A program made the position numbers and the translations under genes. From CAYUHC01 sp964444555 (GTDB lineage Bacteria; Patescibacteriota; Minisyncoccia; Phycocordibacterales; JACOZG01), in NCBI GenBank assembly GCA_964444555.1, contig CAYUHC010000009.1, positions 1 through 28,632 on the forward strand: a stretch of DNA of 28,632 nucleotides, in the 5' to 3' direction. Below are positions 21,189-28,632 of this stretch, piece after piece. Position 1 is the stretch's first letter; every line of letters begins with the position of its first letter. The notes beneath the pieces were generated by a model, which saw nothing but the letters and a program-made list of their open reading frames with translations, did no database searches and was not told where the DNA came from.

Positions 21189-21194
21189 CCTTTT

Positions 21195-21200
21195 ATTATA
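21195..21200 (-). promoter_or_regulatory. -10 box of the MFS gene
   Basis: On the minus strand TATAAT ends six bases before the GTG at 21188. It lies in the 23-base gap after the RNase J gene, so the MFS gene can be transcribed separately. Confidence 0.6.
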
Positions 21201-21211
21201 TTACACTTGCT

Positions 21212-22990
21212 CTACACCTCAATCAGGACGGGGAGGATAACTGGACGGTTGTGAGTTTTTTGGAAGAGGAAGCGACCCACTTCTTCGCGGACGACATTCT
21301 TAACGTAATCAAAGTTGATCGGATGCATCTGAGCGGTGGCCTCTTCGATTTTCTTTTTCGTGACCATGCGGACGTGACGCAAAAGATCTTGTGATTCTTT
21401 GAGATAAATAAAGCCGCGCGAGATGATGTCGGGCGATTTGCGAACCTTACCGGTTTTAACATCAATAATCGCGATGATCACAAACATACCATCTTGGGCG
21501 AGCATCTGGCGATCGCGAATGACGACTTCCTGGATGTTGTTGGTGCCGAGGCCGTCCACCATTACGAGCTTGCTCGAGGCGGTTTGCTTGAGGGGCGTGA
21601 TCTTTTGACCATCATCAATGATGTCGATCACCATGCCGTCGTCGGGGATGACCACATTTTCTTCTGGAATACCATTTTCCACTCCTAACTCACCATGCAG
21701 GCGAAGTCGGTAATGATTACCGTGGACGGGGATGAGGAAGCGAGGTTTGAGTTTTTTGTGGAGCCACTCAATTTCGCCGCGATTGCCGTGACCGGACGAG
21801 TGGATGTAGACCTCGGAACTGCGATAGTGGACGATCCGCGCGCCTTGGCGGGCGATGTTGTCTTTGAGTTTTTCCACCGTGCGTTCGTTGCCGGGGATAA
21901 TTGAGGAGGAGAGCACGACGGTATCGCCCGCCTTAAACTTGAAGGCCTTGTGCGTGCCGGTGGCCATGCGCATTAAGGCGGCAAACTCCTCACCTTGAGC
22001 GCCGGTGGCCAAGACCAAAATTTTGTTATCGGGATAGGAGCCAGATTCTTGAGCGGGGATGATCGTGTCCTTCTTGGGCTTAAGCATGCCGGCCAGTTGA
22101 GCCACTTCAATGTTGGTCTTCATACTGCGGCCCTCAACGACGATGTGGCGGCCATACTTTTCCGCAATCTCGATGACCTTGATGATACGTTCGAGTTGGG
22201 AGGCAAAGAGTCCGATCACTAAGCGACCAGAGACATTTTTAATAATTTCTTCCAAGCCCTTATGGACCTCTTTTTCTGGTACCGAAAAGCCGGGATTCTC
22301 AACGTTAGTCGAGTCGGCCATGAGCGCGAGGACGGGATAGTCGTCAAAGATTTTGTAAGAATTGAGTTCACGCTCGCTGGGGATGCCACCTTCGTGCTCG
22401 AGTTTAAAGTCGCCAGGGCAAACGATGCCGCCGTAGGGCGTCTCGACGATAATACCCATTGAGTCGGGGATGGTGTGAGTCACGCCAAAGAAGCGGATCG
22501 ACAAATCGCCGAGTCGGATGCGACTATCATTTTCGATAATCTCGATCGGGAACTTGGGCAAGTGAGCAAATTCTTCTTGCCGCTTTTTAATCATGATCGC
22601 CGTTAGATTGCGCGTGTAGAGCGTGGGGTTGCCAAGCTTGGGCATGATAAAAGGAATGCCGCCGATGTGGTCGAGGTGGCCGTGAGTGACGATCATGCCC
22701 CGGATCCGCCCCTTATTTTCTTCGAGATAGGTGGTGTCGGGGATGATGTAATCAACGCCCGGCTGATTTTCGTCGGGGAACTGGAGGCCGGCGTCGATGA
22801 CGATGATGTCGTTACCGAACTCGATGGCCGTCATGTTTTTGCCAATCTCCTCAACGCCGCCCAAGGTGATGATGCGGACGTTGCCGGGGATGAGCGCTGG
22901 CACCGTGCCGGTGCCAGCGCGCGAACGCTCCGGGGCGCGGGGACCGCGACCATTGCGGCCAGAACGAGGGGGACGATTGCGAGTAGACAT
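21212..22990 (-). CDS. rnj: Ribonuclease J
   Basis: A 592-residue metallo-beta-lactamase/beta-CASP RNase that in other bacteria acts as 5'-3' exonuclease and endonuclease in mRNA decay. The metal-binding motif HGHLDH is at 103-108, with VCPGDFKLEH further on, ALMADSTNVENPG, and the beta-CASP signatures including the C-terminal VHGNHYRLRLH. The first 35 residues are Arg/Gly/Pro-rich and probably disordered; they could bind RNA. The length matches RNase J1/J2 (about 555) plus this tail. It follows the peptide-binding protein gene by 15 bases with no SD, within the minus-strand secG operon. A perfect 11-bp inverted repeat lies inside its first 100 bases. Confidence 0.94.
   Translation of the reverse strand: MSTRNRPPRSGRNGRGPRAPERSRAGTGTVPALIPGNVRIITLGGVEEIGKNMTAIEFGNDIIVIDAGLQFPDENQPGVDYIIPDTTYLEENKGRIRGMIVTHGHLDHIGGIPFIMPKLGNPTLYTRNLTAIMIKKRQEEFAHLPKFPIEIIENDSRIRLGDLSIRFFGVTHTIPDSMGIIVETPYGGIVCPGDFKLEHEGGIPSERELNSYKIFDDYPVLALMADSTNVENPGFSVPEKEVHKGLEEIIKNVSGRLVIGLFASQLERIIKVIEIAEKYGRHIVVEGRSMKTNIEVAQLAGMLKPKKDTIIPAQESGSYPDNKILVLATGAQGEEFAALMRMATGTHKAFKFKAGDTVVLSSSIIPGNERTVEKLKDNIARQGARIVHYRSSEVYIHSSGHGNRGEIEWLHKKLKPRFLIPVHGNHYRLRLHGELGVENGIPEENVVIPDDGMVIDIIDDGQKITPLKQTASSKLVMVDGLGTNNIQEVVIRDRQMLAQDGMFVIIAIIDVKTGKVRKSPDIISRGFIYLKESQDLLRHVRMVTKKKIEEATAQMHPINFDYVKNVVREEVGRFLFQKTHNRPVILPVLIEV
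22894..22920 (-). repeat. Perfect 11-bp inverted repeat inside the RNase J coding start
   Basis: GCGCTGGCACC (22894-22904) and GGTGCCAGCGC (22910-22920) pair fully with a 5-base loop. In the mRNA it is at nucleotides 71-97 of the coding sequence. The hairpin is very GC-rich and codes for part of the disordered N-terminal tail. Confidence 0.75.
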
Positions 22991-23005
22991 AAGAATTAAA
23001 TTAAT

Positions 23006-24736
23006 TTACTGATTAAATATTTTCCAAATCCGATCGGTGGCGCTATACCAAGTATGGATGGCGGCAAAACGGTCAGACGCGGTGTTGGGTCGGGGAAAGG
23101 ACACATTTTTAATTCGCGCGGGCACTAGATACACCAGGTCCGGAGCGTACAAGAAGGCGGCGGGTGCGTCCGCGGCAATCGTCTTGGCGATGCGGGCGTT
23201 AAGCTCTTCGCGCTCTTCCTCACTTGTCGTCGCGCGCATCTCGGCGAGCAATTTGTCGACGGCGATGTTGGTATAGAGCGCGATGTTTAGTCCAGGATCA
23301 AGTCGCTGGGAAGAATGCCAGAACGAAGCCAGGTCAGGCACTCGTCCCAAAACTTGACCAAAGAGCAAACTCTCATACTCGCGTGGTCGGATCACGTCTT
23401 GATTAAGATCGCCGAGCTCGTAAATTTTTAAGTCCACGGTGACACCCAACTTTTCCCAACTGGTCTTAACGAATTCGGCGGCCTCACGCAACTCAGGCGT
23501 CTCAGCCGTCGCCAAATTAAAGCGCAGAGGCACCGTCTCGTTTTTGATTTTCTTGCTCCACGATTCCGAGGAGGCATTCCAGGTCCAGCCGCCGGCAGTG
23601 AGTGTCGCTCGGGCTTGGACTAGCGGATCAGTACTGCTGGCCACGAGAGTACTGCTGGCGTTGATTGTGGGCAGAGGTTCGGTGGTCGGAAGGCCGTAGC
23701 CGTGCAGAACTTTTTCTACCAGCGCCTGGCGATCGATGGCTTGCGAGAGCGCGAGGCGGACTTCTTTTTGGGTAAAGACTTGAGACTTGTTTTGGTTAAA
23801 GAAGACGGCAAAAACTCGGGGCAGAGGTAGGTGCTTAACGTTGGCGCCACCCTCCTCTAAGGCGGCGGCGGCTCCAGCCGAGATGGCGCTGAGACTTTCG
23901 ATCTCGGACTGCTGATAGGCCTCAATCAAGCTGGCCTCGCTAGGGTAAAAGGTGATGATCAGTCGTCGGAGATAAGGTCGGCCCAGAGCAAAGTTGTTAA
24001 AGGTGGCGAGTTCCATCTTGCGCGGGATACCTTCATCGTCGCGGGTGACTTTGGTAATGCGGTAGGGTCCGGAGCCGACGGGTGAGTTATTTAAATCAGT
24101 GAACGAGAATTGATCAATGGCCAAGTTAGACCAGAGATGCTCGGGCAAGATGCCCATCGTCGCTACTTCGAGAAAAGCGGGGTAGCGTTCTTTGAGGTGG
24201 AATTTAATTTCGTGATCGCTCACGACCTCCACTCGTACGCCCTCCCAGTTGGGTCGGCGAGGACTCTTGAGAAGTGGATCTTGAGCTTTGGCGATGGTAA
24301 AGGCCACGTCGGCGGCAGTGAGGGATTGGCCATCATGCCAGGTTAGATCAGAACGTAAGATAAAAGTATGAGTTAAACCATCCTCAGATACTTGGTGACT
24401 GGCGGCGAGGTCGGGAGTCAGTTCGCCCTCGGGCGTGGCGCGCATTAGTCCAGAATAGGTTAGAGCCGTTAGGTCGCGGTCGGCGTCAGAGATGGCGAGC
24501 AGAGGATTAATAAAGCGCGGCGTGCCCACAATCCCTTCGTGGAGTGAGCCGCCGGCGCTGGGCACCTCAACCGAAACGAGATTATTGATCTGCCACAAAA
24601 GTCCGATGACGGCGGCGACGAGGATGAGGCCTAGGCCAACAAAAAGTCGCCGCCGCGCTGGAGGCAGAGTCTGGAGGGCAGCGGCTAACTCGCTTTGCCG
24701 CTCGGCTGAAAGATTGGAGAAGAAGGGGATGGCCAT
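23006..24736 (-). CDS. Peptide/nickel-type ABC transporter substrate-binding protein (SBP_bac_5)
   Basis: A 576-residue exported protein. A 30-residue cytoplasmic tail is followed by a TM anchor at about 31-50, then a full SBP family 5 domain: EGIVGTPRFINPLLA, LTYSGLMRATPEGELTPDLA, the family signature GLTHTFILRSDLTWHDGQSLTAADVAFTIA (about 136-165), GSGPYRI, RLALSQAIDRQALVEKVLHGYGLPTTEPLP and FGQVLGRVPD. It lacks a lipobox and has an N-in membrane anchor, unlike typical Gram-positive lipoprotein OppA. No permease or ATPase partner is adjacent. It lies between secG and the RNase J gene in an apparent operon. The start is ATG 24736 with no SD. Confidence 0.9.
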   Translation of the reverse strand: MAIPFFSNLSAERQSELAAALQTLPPARRRLFVGLGLILVAAVIGLLWQINNLVSVEVPSAGGSLHEGIVGTPRFINPLLAISDADRDLTALTYSGLMRATPEGELTPDLAASHQVSEDGLTHTFILRSDLTWHDGQSLTAADVAFTIAKAQDPLLKSPRRPNWEGVRVEVVSDHEIKFHLKERYPAFLEVATMGILPEHLWSNLAIDQFSFTDLNNSPVGSGPYRITKVTRDDEGIPRKMELATFNNFALGRPYLRRLIITFYPSEASLIEAYQQSEIESLSAISAGAAAALEEGGANVKHLPLPRVFAVFFNQNKSQVFTQKEVRLALSQAIDRQALVEKVLHGYGLPTTEPLPTINASSTLVASSTDPLVQARATLTAGGWTWNASSESWSKKIKNETVPLRFNLATAETPELREAAEFVKTSWEKLGVTVDLKIYELGDLNQDVIRPREYESLLFGQVLGRVPDLASFWHSSQRLDPGLNIALYTNIAVDKLLAEMRATTSEEEREELNARIAKTIAADAPAAFLYAPDLVYLVPARIKNVSFPRPNTASDRFAAIHTWYSATDRIWKIFNQ

Positions 24737-24780
24737 TGATCGATGGCGAAAGTTTTAAGTCTAAATCTTAAGGTAATCGT

Positions 24781-25011
24781 TTAAAACAGAAGTTGAGCCA
24801 GACTGGTGAGGCCAAAACCGATACCGAGGATCACCGTCAGGATAAATAGATGTTTCTCGAGGCCGCGTTTGGTGTGGAAGACGCCGCCAGTGCTAGATCC
24901 GCCGAAGGCGCTACCAAGACCCTCGCTACTGCGCTGGATCAAAATAACGACTACCAACAGAATGGCTACCGCCGCGTGAATCCACGGGAGGATGTTGATG
25001 AGAGTTTCCAT
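24781..25011 (-). CDS. secG: Preprotein translocase subunit SecG
   Basis: A 76-residue protein with the two-helix SecG topology: TM1 at about 11-27 (IHAAVAILLVVVILIQRS), the conserved SSEGLGSAFGGSS loop (28-41), GVFHTKRGLEKHLF, and TM2 at about 54-75. SecG is an accessory subunit of the SecYEG channel and aids export of proteins. The start ATG is 11 bases after an extended -10. It is first in the minus-strand operon with the peptide-binding protein and RNase J, and divergent from groES. Confidence 0.93.
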   Translation of the reverse strand: METLINILPWIHAAVAILLVVVILIQRSSEGLGSAFGGSSTGGVFHTKRGLEKHLFILTVILGIGFGLTSLAQLLF

Positions 25012-25022
25012 CTATGCCCGGG

Positions 25023-25031
25023 AGTATAACA
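25023..25031 (-). promoter_or_regulatory. Extended -10 box of secG
   Basis: On the minus strand TGTTATACT lies 11 bases before the ATG, so the leader would be only about four bases long. TTGCAT, 16 bases upstream of the hexamer, may serve as a -35. Confidence 0.6.
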
Positions 25032-25056
25032 TGGTCGACAAAGAATGCAACTCGAT

Positions 25057-25084
25057 TTGACGAAGCGCCCAGGGCCATTATAAT
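25057..25084 (+). promoter_or_regulatory. Promoter of groES-groEL
   Basis: TTGACG (25057-25062) and TATAAT (25079-25084) with a 16-base spacer. The leader of about 27 bases lacks both a clear Shine-Dalgarno sequence and a CIRCE (HrcA) operator. A vegetative sigma-70-type promoter is implied rather than classic HrcA control. Confidence 0.75.
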
Positions 25085-25117
25085 GAAAGCCGCATTATTA
25101 GGTAATCTAAAAATAAT

Positions 25118-25423
25118 ATGAGCAAGATCAACATTAAGCCATTGGGTGATCGGGTGTTGGTTCTGCCTCTTTCGGCAGCCGAATTACAGCAGACCAAAAG
25201 CGGGATCATTATCCCGGAGACGGTGTCTAAAGAGCGGGGCGAGCAAGGGACGGTGGTGGCCGTTGGTCCTGGTCGGCTCACCGAAGATGGTTCGCGGATC
25301 GCGCCGAGCGTTAAGAAGGGCGATCGGATCATCTTCTCTAAATATGGACCGGACGAGATTAAGGTCGAGGGCAAAGAATACTTCATTATTAGCGAAGCCA
25401 ACATTTTGGCCGTCATCGAATAA
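25118..25423 (+). CDS. groES: Co-chaperonin GroES
   Basis: A 101-residue protein forming the heptameric lid of the GroEL folding chamber. Family features are INIKPLGDRVLVLPL at the start, the mobile loop AAELQQTKSGIIIPETVSKERGEQGTVVAVGPG (residues about 20-52) and KKGDRIIFSKYGPDEIKVEGKEYFIISEANILAVIE. The length is close to the usual 95-100. groEL starts 20 bases downstream in the same operon. Confidence 0.97.
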   Translation: MSKINIKPLGDRVLVLPLSAAELQQTKSGIIIPETVSKERGEQGTVVAVGPGRLTEDGSRIAPSVKKGDRIIFSKYGPDEIKVEGKEYFIISEANILAVIE

Positions 25424-25443
25424 TCGATTAACTAAAAGACACT

Positions 25444-27099
25444 ATGGCAAAACAAATTCTGTACGGAGACGAGGCGCGGCAGGCGATTAAGCGGGGCGTC
25501 GACGCGGTCGCGAGCGCGGTAAAGATTACCATCGGCCCGAAGGGTCGCAACGTCATTTTGGATAAAGGTTTTGGGGCGCCGACGATTACTAACGACGGCG
25601 TTTCGATCGCGAAAGAAATTACGCTCAAGAATCGTGTTGAGAATTTGGGCGCGGAGATTATTAAAGACGTGGCGGGCAAGACTAACGACATGGCCGGTGA
25701 TGGCACGACGACGGCGGTAGTTTTGGCTCAGGCGATTATTGAAGAAGGTTTTAAAAAGACGACGCTTGGCGCTAACGCCATGGGCGTCCGCTTGGGAATT
25801 GAGGCCGCCGCGCGAGAGGTAGTGGAAGCGCTCAAATCAATGGCTAAGCCAATCAAGTCGAGCGAAGAGATCCGGCAAGTCGCCGCAATCTCGGCCGAGA
25901 GCGAAGAGTTTGGCGCCATTATTGCCGAGGCGATTGAGAAGGTGGGCAAGGATGGCGTGGTGACGGTGGAGGAGTCACAGTCCTTTGGTGTCGAGAGCGA
26001 GTTGGTGGAGGGCATGCAATTTGATAAGGGTTACGTCTCGCCCTATATGATCACTGACTCGGAGCGGATGGAGGCCGTTTATAATGACGCGTCGATCTTG
26101 ATCACCGATCGCAAGATCTCGTCAATTAAAGATATCTTGCCGCTATTGGAAAAGTTGGCGCAGACCGGCAAAAAAGAATTGGTGATTATTGCCGAAGACG
26201 TTGATGGCGAAGCTCTGCCGACCTTGGTGCTTAACAAGATCCGGGGCATTTTCCACACCCTCGCGATTAAGGCGCCGGGTTATGGCGATCGCCGCAAGGA
26301 GATGCTGGAGGACATCGCGGCGCTGACGGGCGGCCAACTAATCTCGGAGAGTCTGGGCCTTAAGATCGAGACGGTGGAACTTAAGCAGTTGGGCCGAGCG
26401 CGCAAGGTGGTGGCGACTAAGGATGGTACGACGATTGTGGGTGGCGCGGGCAAAAAGTCCGAGATTCAAGAGCGCGTGGCGCAGATCAAAACTCAGCTCG
26501 AAAATACGGAATCATCGTACGACAAGGAGAAGTTGCGCGAGCGCTTGGGCAAACTCTCGGGTGGCGTGGCGGTGATCCGCGTTGGCGCCTCAACCGAAGC
26601 GGAGATGAAATATTTGAAATTAAAAGTCGAGGACGCGGTGGAGGCCACCAAGGCGGCGATCGAAGAGGGTATTGTCTCGGGCGGTGGTACGGCGTTGGTG
26701 CGCGCGGGCGCGAAGGTTGGTAGCAAGACGCTCAAGCCCACTTCGGCAGATATTGCCGACGAGTTTGCCACCGGCGTTAAGATCGTCCTTAAGGCCCTAG
26801 AGGCGCCGCTCCGCCAGATTGCGATTAATGCCGGCAAGGATAACGGCGAGGTGATCGTCGAGAAGATTAAATCTGCCAAGGGTAATGAGGGTTATGATGC
26901 CAATGCCGACGAGATCGTGCCCGACATGTTTGCGGCCGGCATTGTTGATCCAGTTAAGGTGACGCGTACGGGTATCGAGCGCGCGGCGAGTGCGGCGGCC
27001 ATCCTCCTCACCACGGAGGTGGCGGTGACGGATGAGCCAGAAGAGAAGGCGGCTCCCGGCGGCGGCCACGCTCATCCCGGGATGGGCCTCGATTACTAG
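25444..27099 (+). CDS. groEL: Chaperonin GroEL (60 kDa)
   Basis: A 551-residue ATP-driven folding chaperonin. Conserved motifs are KITIGPKGRNVILDKGFGAPTITNDGVSIAKEI (27-59), the ATPase element GDGTTTA (85-91), LVEGMQFDKGYVSPYMITD, and GGGTALVRAG near the C-terminal equatorial domain. The last residues are GGGHAHPGMGLDY, close to but not the usual GGM repeat tail. There is no clear SD before the ATG; the gene is likely coupled to groES. I see no T-tailed terminator before lemA, which has its own -10. Confidence 0.98.
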   Translation: MAKQILYGDEARQAIKRGVDAVASAVKITIGPKGRNVILDKGFGAPTITNDGVSIAKEITLKNRVENLGAEIIKDVAGKTNDMAGDGTTTAVVLAQAIIEEGFKKTTLGANAMGVRLGIEAAAREVVEALKSMAKPIKSSEEIRQVAAISAESEEFGAIIAEAIEKVGKDGVVTVEESQSFGVESELVEGMQFDKGYVSPYMITDSERMEAVYNDASILITDRKISSIKDILPLLEKLAQTGKKELVIIAEDVDGEALPTLVLNKIRGIFHTLAIKAPGYGDRRKEMLEDIAALTGGQLISESLGLKIETVELKQLGRARKVVATKDGTTIVGGAGKKSEIQERVAQIKTQLENTESSYDKEKLRERLGKLSGGVAVIRVGASTEAEMKYLKLKVEDAVEATKAAIEEGIVSGGGTALVRAGAKVGSKTLKPTSADIADEFATGVKIVLKALEAPLRQIAINAGKDNGEVIVEKIKSAKGNEGYDANADEIVPDMFAAGIVDPVKVTRTGIERAASAAAILLTTEVAVTDEPEEKAAPGGGHAHPGMGLDY

Positions 27100-27107
27100 T
27101 TAGCCCG

Positions 27108-27116
27108 TGGTATAAT
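27108..27116 (+). promoter_or_regulatory. Extended -10 box of lemA
   Basis: TGGTATAAT ends seven bases before the ATG at 27124. It has no -35 and predicts a leaderless mRNA. Confidence 0.66.
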
Positions 27117-27123
27117 AAACACC

Positions 27124-27678
27124 ATGAAAAAAACTTGGCTAATCATTTTGGTGCTCCTGGTGCTCGTGGGCGGTTACTTTTGGCTGACCTATAACTCGTT
27201 GGTAACAAAAAATGAGTTGGCGGATAGTCAGTGGGCGCAAGTGGAAGTGCAGTATCAGCGACGCTTTGATCTGATCCCTAATCTCGTGGCGAGTGTGCGC
27301 GGCTTTATGACCCAAGAGCAAACGATCTTTGATAACTTGGCTCAGGCGCGTACGCGTTACGCCGGCGCGACGAGCGTCAACGACAAGGCCTCAGCCGCTA
27401 GCGAAGTCGAGACTGGCCTAGCTCGTCTCTTGGTGGTGATGGAAAATTATCCCGCCCTCCGTTCGGTAGAAACTGTCCAGGGCTTGATGGCTCAATTGGA
27501 GGGAACGGAGAATCGAGTGAGTGTGGAGCGCAAGCGCTTTAACGACACGATCCGCGATTACAATCTGATTGCCAAGCGCTTTCCCGGTAGTCTGGTGGCC
27601 AGCTTGGCCGGCTTTGACGAGCGGGCTTACTTTGAGGCCGCCGAAGGTACTGACGTTGTTCCGGCCGTTAAGCTCTAA
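27124..27678 (+). CDS. lemA: LemA family protein
   Basis: A 184-residue protein with an N-terminal TM anchor (about 4-21) followed by the LemA helical domain: YNSLVTKNELADSQWAQVEVQYQRRFDLIPNLVASVRGF is the conserved YN-x-L-v-x-x-[ED]-x-v-x-x-x-W-s-x-[IV]-x-x-x-x-x-x-R-x-[DN]-L-[IV]-P-N-L pattern. It ends with a conserved RFPGSLVASLAGFDERAYFEA block. LemA proteins are membrane-linked and of unclear function. It is followed after six bases by a TPM-domain protein, a pairing common in bacteria. Confidence 0.95.
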   Translation: MKKTWLIILVLLVLVGGYFWLTYNSLVTKNELADSQWAQVEVQYQRRFDLIPNLVASVRGFMTQEQTIFDNLAQARTRYAGATSVNDKASAASEVETGLARLLVVMENYPALRSVETVQGLMAQLEGTENRVSVERKRFNDTIRDYNLIAKRFPGSLVASLAGFDERAYFEAAEGTDVVPAVKL

Positions 27679-27684
27679 AAAATC

Positions 27685-28557
27685 ATGACCACCACCTGGC
27701 GCTCGCGAGTGGTCGGCGGACTCGGCATCCTCGTGATGCCGATTTTGCTGTTGGCTTACCAAAGTCCCGGCGCGCCGCGGGGGATGGTCAGTGACTTGGC
27801 GAATATTATTGATGATGCCGAAGAGGCGGCGCTCGAAGCGGAGTTGGTCGCTTATCGTGAGCAAACCACCAACGAGATCGCCGTCGTCACCGTGCCCTCG
27901 CTCGGCGACGAGACAATTGAGACTTATGCTGTTGCCTTGTTTGAAGAGTGGGGCATCGGGATGAGTGAGCAAGATAACGGCGTCCTGCTCCTCGTGGCGC
28001 CAAATGAGCGAGAAGTGCGGATCGAAGTTGGTTATGGTCTCGAGGGTGATCTGCCCGACGCGACGGCCTGGAAGATTATTGATCAGATTATGTTGCCACT
28101 CTTTGCGAGCGATAATCTCTCGTTAGGCACAGTGGAAGGCGCGCGGGCGATCGTCACCACGCTCTCGGGCTCGGTGCCTCCAGGTCTGGTTGAGCCGCCG
28201 ACGGATTGGGGAGAAGTTTTTGGCCAACTAGGGTTCGGATCTATCCTCTTCTTCTTTCCGGTTCTGGCGAGTATTTTGGGCAGTTCTAAGTCATGGTGGC
28301 TTGGTGGCGTCATGGGCGGAGTGGTGGGCTTTTTGTGGGCTTATTTTGGGCAACTGCCTTGGGTGGGAGTATTGGTGTTGGTAATCATTGGACTTTTGCT
28401 CGACCTCTTTTTCTCCTTGGTGGCGCAGAAGGGCGGCAAGGGTGGCGGACCGGGCGGCTGGATCATTGGTGGCGGCGGTGGAGGTGGATCGAGCGGCGGC
28501 TTTGGTGGCTTTGGCGGGGGATCGAGTGGGGGTGGCGGCGCCAGTGGACGGTGGTAA
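27685..28557 (+). CDS. TPM domain protein (YgcG-like)
   Basis: A 290-residue membrane protein. An N-terminal hydrophobic signal or anchor (about 9-25) precedes the TPM (Repair_PSII/YgcG) domain at about 33-160, with ANIIDDAEEAALEAEL, NEIAVVTVPSLGDETIETYAVALFEEWGIG, NGVLLLVAPNEREVRIEVGYGLEG and the IIDQIMLP helix. Two or three TM helices lie at about 184-200, 206-222 and 226-247. The C-terminal tail is very Gly/Ser-rich, ending in GGGASGRW, which is typical of YgcG-type proteins. The domain has been linked to photosystem II repair in plants; in bacteria its role is not settled. It forms an operon with lemA. Confidence 0.92.
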   Translation: MTTTWRSRVVGGLGILVMPILLLAYQSPGAPRGMVSDLANIIDDAEEAALEAELVAYREQTTNEIAVVTVPSLGDETIETYAVALFEEWGIGMSEQDNGVLLLVAPNEREVRIEVGYGLEGDLPDATAWKIIDQIMLPLFASDNLSLGTVEGARAIVTTLSGSVPPGLVEPPTDWGEVFGQLGFGSILFFFPVLASILGSSKSWWLGGVMGGVVGFLWAYFGQLPWVGVLVLVIIGLLLDLFFSLVAQKGGKGGGPGGWIIGGGGGGGSSGGFGGFGGGSSGGGGASGRW

Positions 28558-28560
28558 GAT
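28555..28560 (+). promoter_or_regulatory. -10-like box of tRNA-Ser
   Basis: TAAGAT overlaps the TAA stop of the TPM gene and ends 10 bases before tRNA-Ser, leaving a very short leader. No -35 is evident. Confidence 0.4.
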
Positions 28561-28570
28561 AGGCAAGCAC

Positions 28571-28632
28571 GGAGAGGTGCGAGAGCGGTTTAATCGGCAG
28601 TCCTGGAAAGACTGTGTATCCGCAAGGGTACC
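28571..28632 (+). tRNA. tRNA-Ser (anticodon GGA), 3' end cut by window edge
   Basis: The 5' acceptor strand GGAGAGG starts at 28571. A D arm with GAGAGCGGTTTAATCGGC and an anticodon stem CAGTC/GACTG enclosing CTGGAAA give anticodon GGA. The start of the long variable arm typical of type II (Ser/Leu) tRNAs is visible (TATCCGCAAGGGTA). The T arm and acceptor 3' half lie outside the window. Confidence 0.88.

Noticed and set aside
1..28632. CRISPR arrays, insertion sequences or transposases
   Set aside because: No spaced direct repeats, transposase motifs or terminal inverted repeats flanking genes were seen anywhere in the window.

Overview
The window reads like chromosome of a streamlined bacterium, most plausibly a member of the Candidate Phyla Radiation (Patescibacteria); this is an inference from gene content. 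The genes are compact and tightly packed, release factor 2 is shortened, an RNase J is present, and small SIMPL, LemA, TPM and membrane-anchored peptide-binding proteins are typical of that group. TGA is used as a stop and an RF2 gene is present, so the code is standard (table 11), not the UGA-glycine code of Gracilibacteria/Absconditabacteria.

Layout: 1-117 two tRNA-Thr genes (minus). 223-840 a DUF218-like protein with its own terminator. 949-5064 the operon prfB-ftsE-ftsX-pyrG. 5129-5539 an unrecognised small protein with its own terminator. 5615-7549 tRNA-Gln, msrA, msrB, tspO and a membrane protein. 7552-11477 a terminator-bounded accessory cassette with two divergent arms: on the minus strand a small OB-like protein, an HTH protein and a GHKL-type ATPase; on the plus strand a paralogous small OB-like protein and a basic winged-helix-like protein. 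11492-14723 a frameshifted DUF1761-like gene, an anchored protein, two SIMPL proteins and a methyltransferase. 14698-16436 a pseudouridine synthase, a Doc-type toxin with a candidate antitoxin, and a YqeY protein. 16471-19434 a UvrD-type helicase-nuclease fusion. 19477-19999 a stand-alone, highly structured noncoding RNA locus that I cannot assign. 20007-25011 (minus) an MFS transporter, RNase J, a peptide-binding protein and SecG. 25118-28557 groES-groEL, lemA and a TPM-domain protein. 28571 to the end is the start of tRNA-Ser.

The most striking regulatory pattern is that most housekeeping transcription units have a -10 hexamer, often an extended TGnTATAAT, ending only 6-8 bases before the start codon. 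This predicts leaderless mRNAs. The genes that look accessory (223-840, 5129-5539 and the 7.6-11.4 kb cassette) instead carry strong Shine-Dalgarno sequences and dedicated terminators. The best candidates for an undescribed system are the GHKL/HTH/OB cassette and the roughly 490-nt RNA locus. All functional calls are from reading the sequence; no database search was possible.
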